Positions 1-5,285 of a stretch of DNA of 17,850 nt are shown here, piece after piece. Source of the DNA: an uncultured bacterium (lineage in GTDB: Bacteria > Bacillota > Clostridia > Lachnospirales > Lachnospiraceae); NCBI GenBank assembly GCA_945871045.1, contig CAMBUC010000010.1:1-17850 (forward strand), read 5' to 3'. A program made the position numbers and the translations under genes. The notes below the pieces were generated by a model. The model saw only the letters and a program-made list of their open reading frames with translations. It ran no database searches and was not told the DNA's origin. Numbering within the stretch: position 1 is the stretch's first letter; every line of letters begins with the position of its first letter.

Positions 1-52
1 CATACGCGATTGACTCCAGTGACTGGAGTTCAGACGTGTGCTCTTCCGATCT
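1..52. other. Illumina indexed adapter (non-genomic)
   Basis: Positions 19-52 match the 34-base Illumina multiplexing read-2 adapter: they begin GTGACTGGAGTTC and end GCTCTTCCGATCT. Positions 1-10 (CATACGCGAT) match the end of the P7 primer (CATACGAGAT) with one mismatch at base 7. The eight bases between (11-18, TGACTCCA) sit exactly where the sample index belongs. This is library adapter fused to the contig end, not bacterial sequence. Genomic sequence starts at about 53. Confidence 0.97.
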
Positions 53-186
53 AATCTGAAAAGGGATTTTTGTTCTTCCAGAAATTCTTAAAAGAACAGG
101 GAATTTTAAAAGAATTGGAGAATAAAGGTATTCAGGATGGTGATACTGTACGCATGTACGGTCTCAGTTTTGATTATTACAAATAA
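53..186 (+). CDS. obg: GTPase Obg/CgtA, C-terminal fragment
   Basis: An open frame ends with TAA at 184-186 and encodes about 43 residues (SEKGFLFFQKFLKEQG..., then GDTVRMYGLSFDYYK). This is the typical Obg C-terminal (OCT) domain, with its GDTV-Y-FDY ending. Obg is a GTPase of large-subunit ribosome assembly. The GTPase and glycine-rich N-terminal parts are missing because the sequence runs into adapter at position 52, so the truncation is an assembly edge and not a pseudogene. The gene directly precedes yhbY, nadD, yqeK and rsfS, the usual Firmicutes order, which supports the call. Confidence 0.85.
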
Positions 187-200
187 AAGGGGGAACAGTC

Positions 201-497
201 ATGGAATTTACAAGTAAACAGCGTTCTTATTTAAAGGGTCTTGCAAGTGCGGAGGACGCAATCTTTCAGATTGGAAAATCATCTATTACACCGACTTTGA
301 TTCAGGCCATTGATGATGCGATTGAGAAACGTGAACTCATCAAGATTTCCGTTCTTAAAAACTGCATGGATGATCCTCACGAGTTAGCTGATATTGTGGC
401 TGAGCGCACACGTTCCAATGTGGTGATCGTTATCGGAAAAAAAATTGTTTTATATCGTCCCAATAAAAAGAATCCGAAGATCGTACTTCCAAAATAA
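201..497 (+). CDS. yhbY: YhbY-family CRM-domain RNA-binding protein
   Basis: This 98-residue protein has the size and pattern of the YhbY/YqeI family, a single CRM domain that binds pre-50S ribosomal particles. Visible features are the N-terminal FTSKQRSYLKGLA segment, an IGK turn near residues 24-26, and the C-terminal VVIVIGKKIVLYRP strand region. The usual GxxG RNA-contact loop reads GKSS here, so its second glycine is replaced by serine. The start follows a purine-rich AAAAGGGGGA site with good spacing. The gene lies 14 bases after obg and 17 bases before nadD, so it is surely in the same operon. Family assignment is firm; the ribosomal role is family knowledge. Confidence 0.9.
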   Translation: MEFTSKQRSYLKGLASAEDAIFQIGKSSITPTLIQAIDDAIEKRELIKISVLKNCMDDPHELADIVAERTRSNVVIVIGKKIVLYRPNKKNPKIVLPK

Positions 498-514
498 ACA
501 GGGAGGTCTTTTCC

Positions 515-1120
515 ATGAAAAAGATCGGGATTATGGGAGGAACTTTTGACCCTATCCATAACGGACATCTTCTGATAGCAGAAAATGCAAAGGATCAGTT
601 AGGGTTGGATGAGGTACGTTTCATCCCCACCGGAAGATCACCCCACAAACAGGGAAAAAATATTACAGATGCCATGCATCGTCTGCGCATGGTAGAACTT
701 GCCATAGCAGACAATCCGGCTTTTTTATTAGATGACCGGGAACTTTGTTCCAACGAATTGAGTTATTCTTATATCACCTTGGAACAAATGCGGATGGAAT
801 TATCCGACGATCAATTGTTTTTTATCATGGGCGGTGATTCCTTGAGGGATTTTAAGACCTGGTGTCATCCGGAGCGGATCTGTTCTTGTGCAACACTCGT
901 TGCTGCCATTCGTGATGATTGCGACCATGAACACTTGATGCAATATGCAGATGATTTAAAGCAGAGTTATGATGCTGATGTTCGATTGATCCGTACACCG
1001 AATTTATCCGTTTCGTCAAGTGAACTTCGAGGATGTGTTGCAGACCACCGTTCGATCCGATATCAGGTTCCTGATGAGGTGCATAAATATATTTTAGAGA
1101 ACGATCTGTATAAAAATTGA
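515..1120 (+). CDS. nadD: Nicotinate-nucleotide adenylyltransferase
   Basis: NadD transfers AMP from ATP to nicotinate mononucleotide, giving deamido-NAD in NAD synthesis in the cytoplasm. The 201-residue length is normal. The nucleotidyltransferase signature GTFDPIHNGH is at residues 9-18 (the HxGH motif binds ATP phosphates), and SVSSSELR near residue 165 matches the C-terminal ISSTxxR-type phosphate-binding motif. The ATG at 515 follows GGGAGG at 8-base spacing. It sits between yhbY and yqeK as in Bacillus and most Clostridia. No damage is visible. Confidence 0.96.
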   Translation: MKKIGIMGGTFDPIHNGHLLIAENAKDQLGLDEVRFIPTGRSPHKQGKNITDAMHRLRMVELAIADNPAFLLDDRELCSNELSYSYITLEQMRMELSDDQLFFIMGGDSLRDFKTWCHPERICSCATLVAAIRDDCDHEHLMQYADDLKQSYDADVRLIRTPNLSVSSSELRGCVADHRSIRYQVPDEVHKYILENDLYKN

Positions 1121-1160
1121 ACCATCAACCGGTATTAGAAACTAAAGGGAATTATTTACT

Positions 1161-1730
1161 ATGAATGATAAGATCTTGGAATTACAACGTAAGATGAAAA
1201 AGAAACTGGATGTATATCGCTATGAACACACATTGGGTGTGATGTATACATCAGCGGCACTTGCCATGCGTCATGAAGTGAATCTGGATGATGCGTTGGT
1301 TGCCGGTTTACTGCATGATTGCGCAAAATGTTATTCAGATGATAAAAAATTTGAACTATGCGACAAATATCATATTTCACTTACAGATATTGAGAAAAAG
1401 AATACGGCATTGATCCATGCAAAACTTGGAGCGGTGCTTGCAAAAGAAAAGTACGGTGTCGAAAGTGACGATGTTTGCCGTGCGATCGAAACCCATACTA
1501 CAGGATCACCTGAAATGAGCCCTCTTCAGCAGATCGTGTTTATCGCGGATTATATTGAACCACATCGAGACCGTGCAGGAAGATTAGATAAGATACGTTA
1601 TGCGGCATTTGAGGATCTGGATCTTGCTTGCCGTATGATCTTGTCAGACACGTTAACGTATCTTTCCGATTCACCCAAAACGATCGATCCCATGACGAAG
1701 GAAACATTTGATTATTATGTAAAAGAGTAA
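1161..1730 (+). CDS. yqeK: YqeK-type HD-domain Ap4A hydrolase
   Basis: The YqeK family hydrolyses symmetrical dinucleoside tetraphosphates such as Ap4A to two ADP and belongs to the HD superfamily. In this 189-residue protein the metal-binding pattern is visible: His23 (YEHTLGV), His52-Asp53 (LLHDCAK), His86, His112 (ETHTTG) and Asp130 (IADYIEP). ATG 1161 follows AAAGGG with rather long spacing of about 11 bases. The gene is 40 bases after nadD and is followed by rsfS, the standard neighbour pair. The start could in principle differ by a few codons; the family call is firm. Confidence 0.93.
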   Translation: MNDKILELQRKMKKKLDVYRYEHTLGVMYTSAALAMRHEVNLDDALVAGLLHDCAKCYSDDKKFELCDKYHISLTDIEKKNTALIHAKLGAVLAKEKYGVESDDVCRAIETHTTGSPEMSPLQQIVFIADYIEPHRDRAGRLDKIRYAAFEDLDLACRMILSDTLTYLSDSPKTIDPMTKETFDYYVKE

Positions 1731-1787
1731 TAGAAATTATTTCGCTACCGTTTCTATGCAAATCGATGATCTATCGTATCATTGATT
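1731..1787 (+). other. Two stem-loops in the yqeK-rsfS spacer
   Basis: TAGAAA at 1731-1736 can pair with TTTCTA at 1751-1756. AATCGATGAT at 1761-1770 can pair with ATCATTGATT at 1778-1787 over ten pairs, one of them G-U, with a 7-base loop. Neither is followed by a run of T, so these are not intrinsic terminators. They lie just upstream of the rsfS ribosome binding site (1799-1806) and could affect mRNA processing or translation; this is inference only. Confidence 0.4.
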
Positions 1788-1814
1788 CGAATTACTAAAA
1801 AGGAGGAACAGAAC

Positions 1815-2165
1815 ATGTCAGAAAGCGCAAAATTTGCCAAAATTGCATACAATGCATTAGATGATAAGAAGGGTGAAAATATTAAGATCATCGATATTCA
1901 CGAGATCTCGCCGATCGCAGATTATTTTATCATTGCTGATGGTGCAAATCAAAATCAGTTACAGGCCATGTGCGATGCAGTAGAAGAAGATCTTTACAAG
2001 GCAGGCTGTCAGTTAAAACAGACCGAGGGAAACCGCAACTCCACCTGGATCCTTATGGATTTCGGTGATGTGATCGTTCATGTTTTTTCAAAGGAAGATC
2101 GTTTGTTCTATGATCTGGAACGTATCTGGACGGACGGAAAAGAAGTATCTCCGGATGAACTGTAA
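1815..2165 (+). CDS. rsfS: Ribosomal silencing factor RsfS
   Basis: RsfS binds ribosomal protein L14 and blocks 30S-50S joining when nutrients are scarce. The 116-residue protein shows the family features ISPIADYFIIADGANQNQ (residues about 30-50), TEGNRNSTWILMDFGDVIVHVF (about 80-100) and an R-F-YDLERIW ending. An in-frame TTG at 1782 would add 11 residues, but ATG 1815 has a strong AGGAGG at 1801-1806 with 8-base spacing, so I choose 1815. It is the last gene of the obg operon and is followed by a strong terminator at 2188-2224. Confidence 0.95.
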   Translation: MSESAKFAKIAYNALDDKKGENIKIIDIHEISPIADYFIIADGANQNQLQAMCDAVEEDLYKAGCQLKQTEGNRNSTWILMDFGDVIVHVFSKEDRLFYDLERIWTDGKEVSPDEL

Positions 2166-2187
2166 AATATGAATATATGAGTAAAAA

Positions 2188-2224
2188 ATACCATCAGATC
2201 AGCAGCATACTGATCTGATGGTAT
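2188..2224. terminator. Bidirectional intrinsic terminator rsfS/lexA
   Basis: A perfect 15-bp stem (ATACCATCAGATCAG, 2188-2202, with its complement at 2210-2224) encloses a 7-base loop. TTTTTG-TTT follows on the plus strand and AAAAA precedes it at 2183-2187. It can therefore end both the rsfS transcript and the convergent lexA transcript, whose stop codon is at 2231. Confidence 0.95.
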
Positions 2225-2230
2225 TTTTGT

Positions 2231-2845
2231 TTAAAAGAAACGAAAAACACCAAATACTTTGCCAAGTACTTCACAGTGATCTACAATGATCGGCTCCATA
2301 TTATCATTTTCGGGCTGAAGACGATAATAGCCATCCTCTTTATAAAAAGTCTTAACTGTAGCGGAATCATCTACAAGTGCAACGACCATATCACCGTTTT
2401 GGGCATCGGATTGACGCTGTACAAGCACCGTGTCACCGCTAAAAATACCTGCATTTATCATACTTTCACCCTTCACCTTTAACATAAAGGCTTCGGCGTT
2501 CGGCATAAATTCCACAGGAATAGGGAAGTAATCCTGAATATTCTGCTCTGCAAGGATCGGTTCACCGGCAGCGACCTGACCGATCACCGGAACATTTACC
2601 ACTTCACGTCTGGTCAGATTAAAATCATCATCAAGAATCTCAATTGCACGAGGCTTGGTAGGATCACGACGAATAAATCCGTTCTTTTCCAAAGTCTCTA
2701 AATGTGAATGCACAGAAGATGTAGACTTTAGATTCACTGCCTCGCAGATCTCACGAACAGCCGGCGGATAGCCTCTCTGAAGGATTTCTTGTTTTATGTA
2801 TTCTAAAATTTCACGTTGTTTATCACTGATCTTTCCGGTAGCCAT
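2231..2845 (-). CDS. lexA: LexA SOS repressor
   Basis: LexA represses DNA-damage genes until RecA triggers its self-cleavage. This 204-residue protein has a winged-helix N terminus (YPPAVREICEAVNLKSTSSVHSHLETLEK), the cleavage site Ala93-Gly94 in QVAAGEPI, catalytic Ser128 in KGESMINAGI and catalytic Lys165 in SATVKTF. A GTG directly upstream (2848) could add one residue. The AGGAGG at 2854-2859 lies 8 bases from the ATG but only 5 from the GTG, so ATG 2845 is preferred. The upstream region holds LexA-box-like sites, consistent with autoregulation. Neighbours are a divergent YneA-like gene and convergent rsfS. Confidence 0.97.
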   Translation of the reverse strand: MATGKISDKQREILEYIKQEILQRGYPPAVREICEAVNLKSTSSVHSHLETLEKNGFIRRDPTKPRAIEILDDDFNLTRREVVNVPVIGQVAAGEPILAEQNIQDYFPIPVEFMPNAEAFMLKVKGESMINAGIFSGDTVLVQRQSDAQNGDMVVALVDDSATVKTFYKEDGYYRLQPENDNMEPIIVDHCEVLGKVFGVFRFF

Positions 2846-2883
2846 CACTGCGTCCTCCTAAACCTAATTTTGATTGAATGAAC

Positions 2884-2897
2884 AAAACATCTGTTCC
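2884..2897. promoter_or_regulatory. LexA box, lexA-proximal (near-consensus)
   Basis: The core reads AAAC-ATCT-GTTC, 7 of 8 against the Gram-positive core GAAC-N4-GTTC. It lies about 40 bases upstream of the lexA start, just downstream of the candidate lexA -10, where a bound repressor would give autorepression. Confidence 0.6.
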
Positions 2898-2903
2898 AAT
2901 TTT

Positions 2904-2932
2904 AGTTTATCATAATACCCTATAAAAATCAA
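2904..2932 (-). promoter_or_regulatory. Candidate lexA promoter
   Basis: On the minus strand TTGATT (2932-2927) is 17 bases from TAAACT (2909-2904). A second possible -10, TATGAT (2914-2909), overlaps it but has no good -35. The match is moderate. Placement next to the LexA box at 2884-2897 supports a lexA promoter here. Confidence 0.45.
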
Positions 2933-2942
2933 ACATATATTC

Positions 2943-2956
2943 CGAAAATTTGTTCG
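2943..2956. promoter_or_regulatory. LexA box, mid-intergenic (near-consensus)
   Basis: CGAAAATTTGTTCG differs from CGAAC-N4-GTTCG at one core base (position 2947, C to A). It lies upstream of the -35 of the division-inhibitor gene and could serve either divergent promoter. Confidence 0.6.
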
Positions 2957-2963
2957 AATTTTG

Positions 2964-2992
2964 TTGACAAACAACTGTTCGGGTGCTATATT
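2964..2992 (+). promoter_or_regulatory. Sigma-A promoter of the YneA-like gene
   Basis: A perfect TTGACA (2964-2969), a 17-base spacer and TATATT (2987-2992) place the transcription start near 2999. A LexA box covers the spacer and another sits on the start site, so strong repression before damage is expected. Confidence 0.85.
2968..2981. promoter_or_regulatory. LexA box inside the yneA promoter spacer
   Basis: CAAACAACTGTTCG differs from CGAAC-N4-GTTCG by one base. It lies between the -35 and -10 elements, where binding would block RNA polymerase. Confidence 0.75.
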
Positions 2993-2998
2993 ATTTCT

Positions 2999-3025
2999 AG
3001 AACAATTGTTCGGAACATTTGTTTT
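2999..3025. promoter_or_regulatory. Tandem LexA boxes at the yneA start site
   Basis: The first box (2999-3012) has a perfect palindromic core GAAC-AATT-GTTC at 3000-3011. The second (3012-3025) has core GAAC-ATTT-GTTT at 3013-3024, 7 of 8. The two adjoin with 13-base centre spacing, just over one helical turn, which could allow cooperative binding. They lie at the predicted transcription start and 5' leader. Confidence 0.8.
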
Positions 3026-3051
3026 GTAAAAGATTTATTGGGAGGGTACTT

Positions 3052-3384
3052 ATGAGAACTATAGAACACACTATTTTCAATCACGCTATATTAAAGCGGC
3101 TTCGCGTTGTTATCGTTATGCTCGGCATCATCTTACTTTGTACCTTTTTATTAAATACAATGGTTACCGCCAAGCATACAAATGCTGCCGCCAGAGACAC
3201 GTATACTACATATCAGAGCATCCGTATCAGTAGTGGAGACTCTCTTTGGAGCATTGCTCAGGAATATCGTGGGGTAGAAGATACCCAGGAATTTGTCGAA
3301 GACTTGATGGTTCTTAATAATTTGTCATCAGATCGTATCAATTCCGGATCATATATTCTTGTTCCCGTTACCTCTGTGCTATAG
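3052..3384 (+). CDS. YneA-like SOS division inhibitor (LysM, membrane-anchored)
   Basis: The 110-residue protein has one N-terminal membrane segment (about residues 18-40, VVIVMLGIILLCTFLLNTMV) followed by an extracellular LysM domain (about residues 57-108, from SGDSLWSIAQEY to GSYILVPV). This is the architecture and size of Bacillus YneA, which delays septation during the SOS response. A longer frame from a TTG at 3019 exists, but GGGAGG at 3040-3045 and ATG 3052 give the proper start; the TTG lies inside the LexA boxes. Divergence from lexA and strong SOS operators support the role. Primary sequence in this family is weakly conserved, so the YneA name rests on architecture plus context. 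Confidence 0.82.
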   Translation: MRTIEHTIFNHAILKRLRVVIVMLGIILLCTFLLNTMVTAKHTNAAARDTYTTYQSIRISSGDSLWSIAQEYRGVEDTQEFVEDLMVLNNLSSDRINSGSYILVPVTSVL

Positions 3385-3427
3385 TTGTTTTTGTGACTAT
3401 ATGCATTTCATACAATACCACAAAGCA

Positions 3428-3459
3428 AAACATGCGGCAGATTAATCTGCCGCATGTTT
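3428..3459 (-). terminator. Terminator palindrome overlapping the xerS stop
   Basis: A perfect 32-bp palindrome (half-site AAACATGCGGCAGATT) is followed on the minus strand by TTTTGCTTTG. Its upstream arm encodes the last residues of the recombinase (KHAAD), and the TAA stop (3444-3442) lies at its centre. It may also end the convergent yneA transcript, although the plus-strand T run is only TTT. Confidence 0.8.
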
Positions 3460-4518
3460 GTCATCCATAGGCTTATCTCGAAGTTGTACGACACGCCCGG
3501 CCATACGCCGTCGTTCGTCCGCCTGCGCAGCATAATGTCTACGGGTCGTATTTACGTCTTTATGGCCCAATACATCCGCTACAAGGTAAATATCACCTGT
3601 TTCCTGATATAACGTCGTACCGTAAGTACTACGGAGTTTATGAGGTGTGATATTCTTTACTGTCGTTACGAGTTTTGAATATTTTTTTACCAGATTTTCC
3701 ACAGAACGAACCTGAATCCGTTTTTTCTGCATGGATAAGAACAGTGCATTGCCATGGCCTTCTAATGCCTCGATCTTTTCACGTTCTTCCAGATAATCCA
3801 GCAGCGCATCTGCAACTTCATCTCCAAAATAAACTACAACTTCAGCGCCGCCCTTACGGTGGATCTTGATCCCATTGTTTTTGAAGTCCAGATCATCGAT
3901 ATCCAGACCGACACACTCTGATACACGGATACCTGTTCCAAGTAAAAGTGTCATCATTGCCAGGTCGCGTGTTTTTGTTTGTTCATGATATTTTTTTTGT
4001 CGTTCTGTCAATTTCTCTCCGGATTCTACCTGATCAAGTAATAGAGCCACTTCATCAACATCCAGCCTGGTGATGTTCTTCTCGTGTATTTTCGGTGTTG
4101 TTACAAGGACAGTAGGGTTCTTTTCAATTAATTCTTTTTTATAAAAATAATTGTAAAGGCTGCGAAGACTGGCCAGTTTTCTGGCGATGCCACGTTCATC
4201 ATTGGTATGTTCCACGCCATTTTTTTCATAATATTTTAAGTATGAGAGATATTCCTCGATATCCAAAGCAGTCACTTCATCCAACAATGATAATGGATAT
4301 TCCGAAATGGTAGTTTTATGATATACAGGGTTGTTATCATGAATATATTCAAAAAAGATCCCCAGATCGTATGCATATGCAAGACGCGTTCTGGAGGAGG
4401 TTGATGGCTCGATTCCGACAAAATATTCTCTGCAAAATCTCGGTAAAAATTTTAATTGCTCCCGTAAGCGTACAGCATTCGTAATATTTACTTTTTCGTG
4501 ATATGCTTTTTCTTTCAT
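3442..4518 (-). CDS. xerS: Tyrosine recombinase, XerS-like
   Basis: This 358-residue tyrosine recombinase has a SAM-like core-binding domain (about 30-135) and a catalytic domain (about 150-345). Catalytic residues are visible: Arg198 (GTGIRVSE), Lys222 (HRKGG), His293 and Arg296 in HKLRSTYGT, His319 (LGHKD) and nucleophile Tyr329 (RRHYAA). The block HKLRSTYGTTLYQETGDIYL and the length near 356 resemble XerS of streptococci, a single recombinase that resolves chromosome dimers, more than XerC/XerD (about 300 residues). The HKLRS motif, where XerC/D have HxLRH, also fits. ATG 4518 has AAAGGAG at rather long spacing. A prophage-type integrase is less likely, as no phage genes are near. Confidence 0.8.
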   Translation of the reverse strand: MKEKAYHEKVNITNAVRLREQLKFLPRFCREYFVGIEPSTSSRTRLAYAYDLGIFFEYIHDNNPVYHKTTISEYPLSLLDEVTALDIEEYLSYLKYYEKNGVEHTNDERGIARKLASLRSLYNYFYKKELIEKNPTVLVTTPKIHEKNITRLDVDEVALLLDQVESGEKLTERQKKYHEQTKTRDLAMMTLLLGTGIRVSECVGLDIDDLDFKNNGIKIHRKGGAEVVVYFGDEVADALLDYLEEREKIEALEGHGNALFLSMQKKRIQVRSVENLVKKYSKLVTTVKNITPHKLRSTYGTTLYQETGDIYLVADVLGHKDVNTTRRHYAAQADERRRMAGRVVQLRDKPMDDKHAAD

Positions 4519-4548
4519 ATCTATTTTATGACTCCTTTTTGTTTGTCA

Positions 4549-4577
4549 TTGAACAATCCTAACAAAACAGTTATAAT
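4549..4577 (+). promoter_or_regulatory. Sigma-A promoter of dtd
   Basis: TTGAAC (4549-4554), 17 bases, and a perfect TATAAT (4572-4577) predict a start near 4584 and a leader of about 115 bases before dtd. Confidence 0.85.
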
Positions 4578-4578
4578 G

Positions 4579-4607
4579 ATTGTAAGCAATTTTTTATCAG
4601 ATTGCAA
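4579..4607 (-). promoter_or_regulatory. Sigma-A promoter of xerS
   Basis: On the minus strand TTGCAA (4607-4602), 17 bases, and TACAAT (4584-4579) predict a start near 4572 and a 54-base leader before xerS. Its -10 directly abuts the -10 of the opposing dtd promoter. Confidence 0.7.
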
Positions 4608-4675
4608 GTAACTATTCGGCACAGGCGAAACAGACCGCAAATGAAACCTATGTGAATAAGGTCTTGAACGAATGA
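4601..4675 (+). other. dtd leader with possible gene-remnant reading frame
   Basis: The dtd leader holds an open stretch without a start codon that reads IASNYSAQAKQTANETYV and then NKVLNE before TGA (4673-4675). Its composition looks protein-like, but I do not recognise it and see no ribosome binding site. It may be a decayed 3' gene end or chance. Confidence 0.2.
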
Positions 4676-4699
4676 TCATGATGATTTAGAGGGGAACAT

Positions 4700-5146
4700 A
4701 TGAAATTTTTAATTCAAAAAGTAACACATGCATCTGTAACCGTTGAGGAACAAGTGATCGGACAAATTGGAAAAGGGTTTCTTGTTTTCATTGGTGTAGC
4801 AGAGGATGATACGACTGAGATTGCTGATAAACTCATCAAGAAGTTATTAGGTCTTCGTATTTTTGAAGATGCAGAAGGCAAAACAAATCTTTCTCTCAGA
4901 GATGTAAACGGCAGTTTACTTCTTGTAAGCCAGTTTACCTTATATGCAGATTGCAAAAAAGGCAACCGGCCTTCCTTTACAAAAGCCGGAAATCCTACCT
5001 TAGCCAATGATCTGTATGAATATGTCATAGAAAAATGTCGTGCGGAATTCCCGGTAGAAACCGGCTCATTCGGTGCTGACATGAAAGTGGAACTGTTAAA
5101 TGATGGTCCCTTTACGATCATTCTTGATTCTGCCGAAATCTGTTAA
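4700..5146 (+). CDS. dtd: D-aminoacyl-tRNA deacylase
   Basis: DTD removes D-amino acids (and glycine from tRNA-Ala) mischarged onto tRNA, acting in the cytoplasm as a homodimer. The 148-residue length is normal. The family motifs SQFTLYADCKKGNRPSF (about residues 77-93, with the SQxT active-site motif) and NDGPFT (about 134-139, the cross-subunit GP motif) are intact, and the N terminus KFLIQKVTHASVTVE is typical. ATG 4700 has GAGGGG about 7 bases upstream. The gene stands alone, with its own promoter (4549-4577) and a strong terminator (5234-5277). In many Clostridia dtd follows relA, which is not seen here. Confidence 0.96.
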   Translation: MKFLIQKVTHASVTVEEQVIGQIGKGFLVFIGVAEDDTTEIADKLIKKLLGLRIFEDAEGKTNLSLRDVNGSLLLVSQFTLYADCKKGNRPSFTKAGNPTLANDLYEYVIEKCRAEFPVETGSFGADMKVELLNDGPFTIILDSAEIC

Positions 5147-5156
5147 GAACATTGAC

Positions 5157-5190
5157 AACTTTTCGTTAAACTGTTGTTTTGCGAATAGTT
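5157..5190. repeat. Imperfect inverted repeat downstream of dtd
   Basis: AACTTTTCG (5157-5165) faces CGAATAGTT (5182-5190) with one mismatch and a 16-base spacer. No function is evident, and it lies in the transcribed dtd 3' region ahead of the terminator. Confidence 0.3.
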
Positions 5191-5233
5191 TGAGAGAGAA
5201 GCATAACTACTCTCATCGAGTTGTTTCTGATCA

Positions 5234-5277
5234 AAAAAGGTGTCTGTCAGTGAAATGAAACTGACAGACACCTTTTT
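5234..5277. terminator. Bidirectional intrinsic terminator after dtd
   Basis: An 18-bp perfect stem (AAAAAGGTGTCTGTCAGT, 5234-5251, with its complement at 5260-5277) has an 8-base loop. The stem ends are A and T runs, so it works in both directions: for dtd on plus and for the cytidylate-kinase-like gene on minus, whose stop is at 5286. Confidence 0.95.
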
Positions 5278-5285
5278 GTTTTACG

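Noticed and set aside
3428..3459. Perfect palindrome considered as a recombination (dif-like) site next to xerS
   Set aside because: It lacks a central spacer between arms, contains the gene stop and is followed by a T-rich minus-strand tail, so a terminator explains it better.
4714..5121. 135-residue minus-strand open frame opposite dtd
   Set aside because: Antisense shadow of a well-conserved gene, with no ribosome binding site or recognisable protein pattern.
5153..5181. TTGACA at 5153-5158 after dtd as a promoter for a small RNA
   Set aside because: The hexamer at the right distance is GTTTTG, not a -10; the region is better read as the dtd 3' leader to the terminator.
4610..5190. AACTATTCG at 4610-4618 and its complement at 5182-5190 flanking dtd, as possible mobile-element ends
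   Set aside because: Nine bases only, no target duplication, and dtd is a native core gene with its own promoter and terminator.
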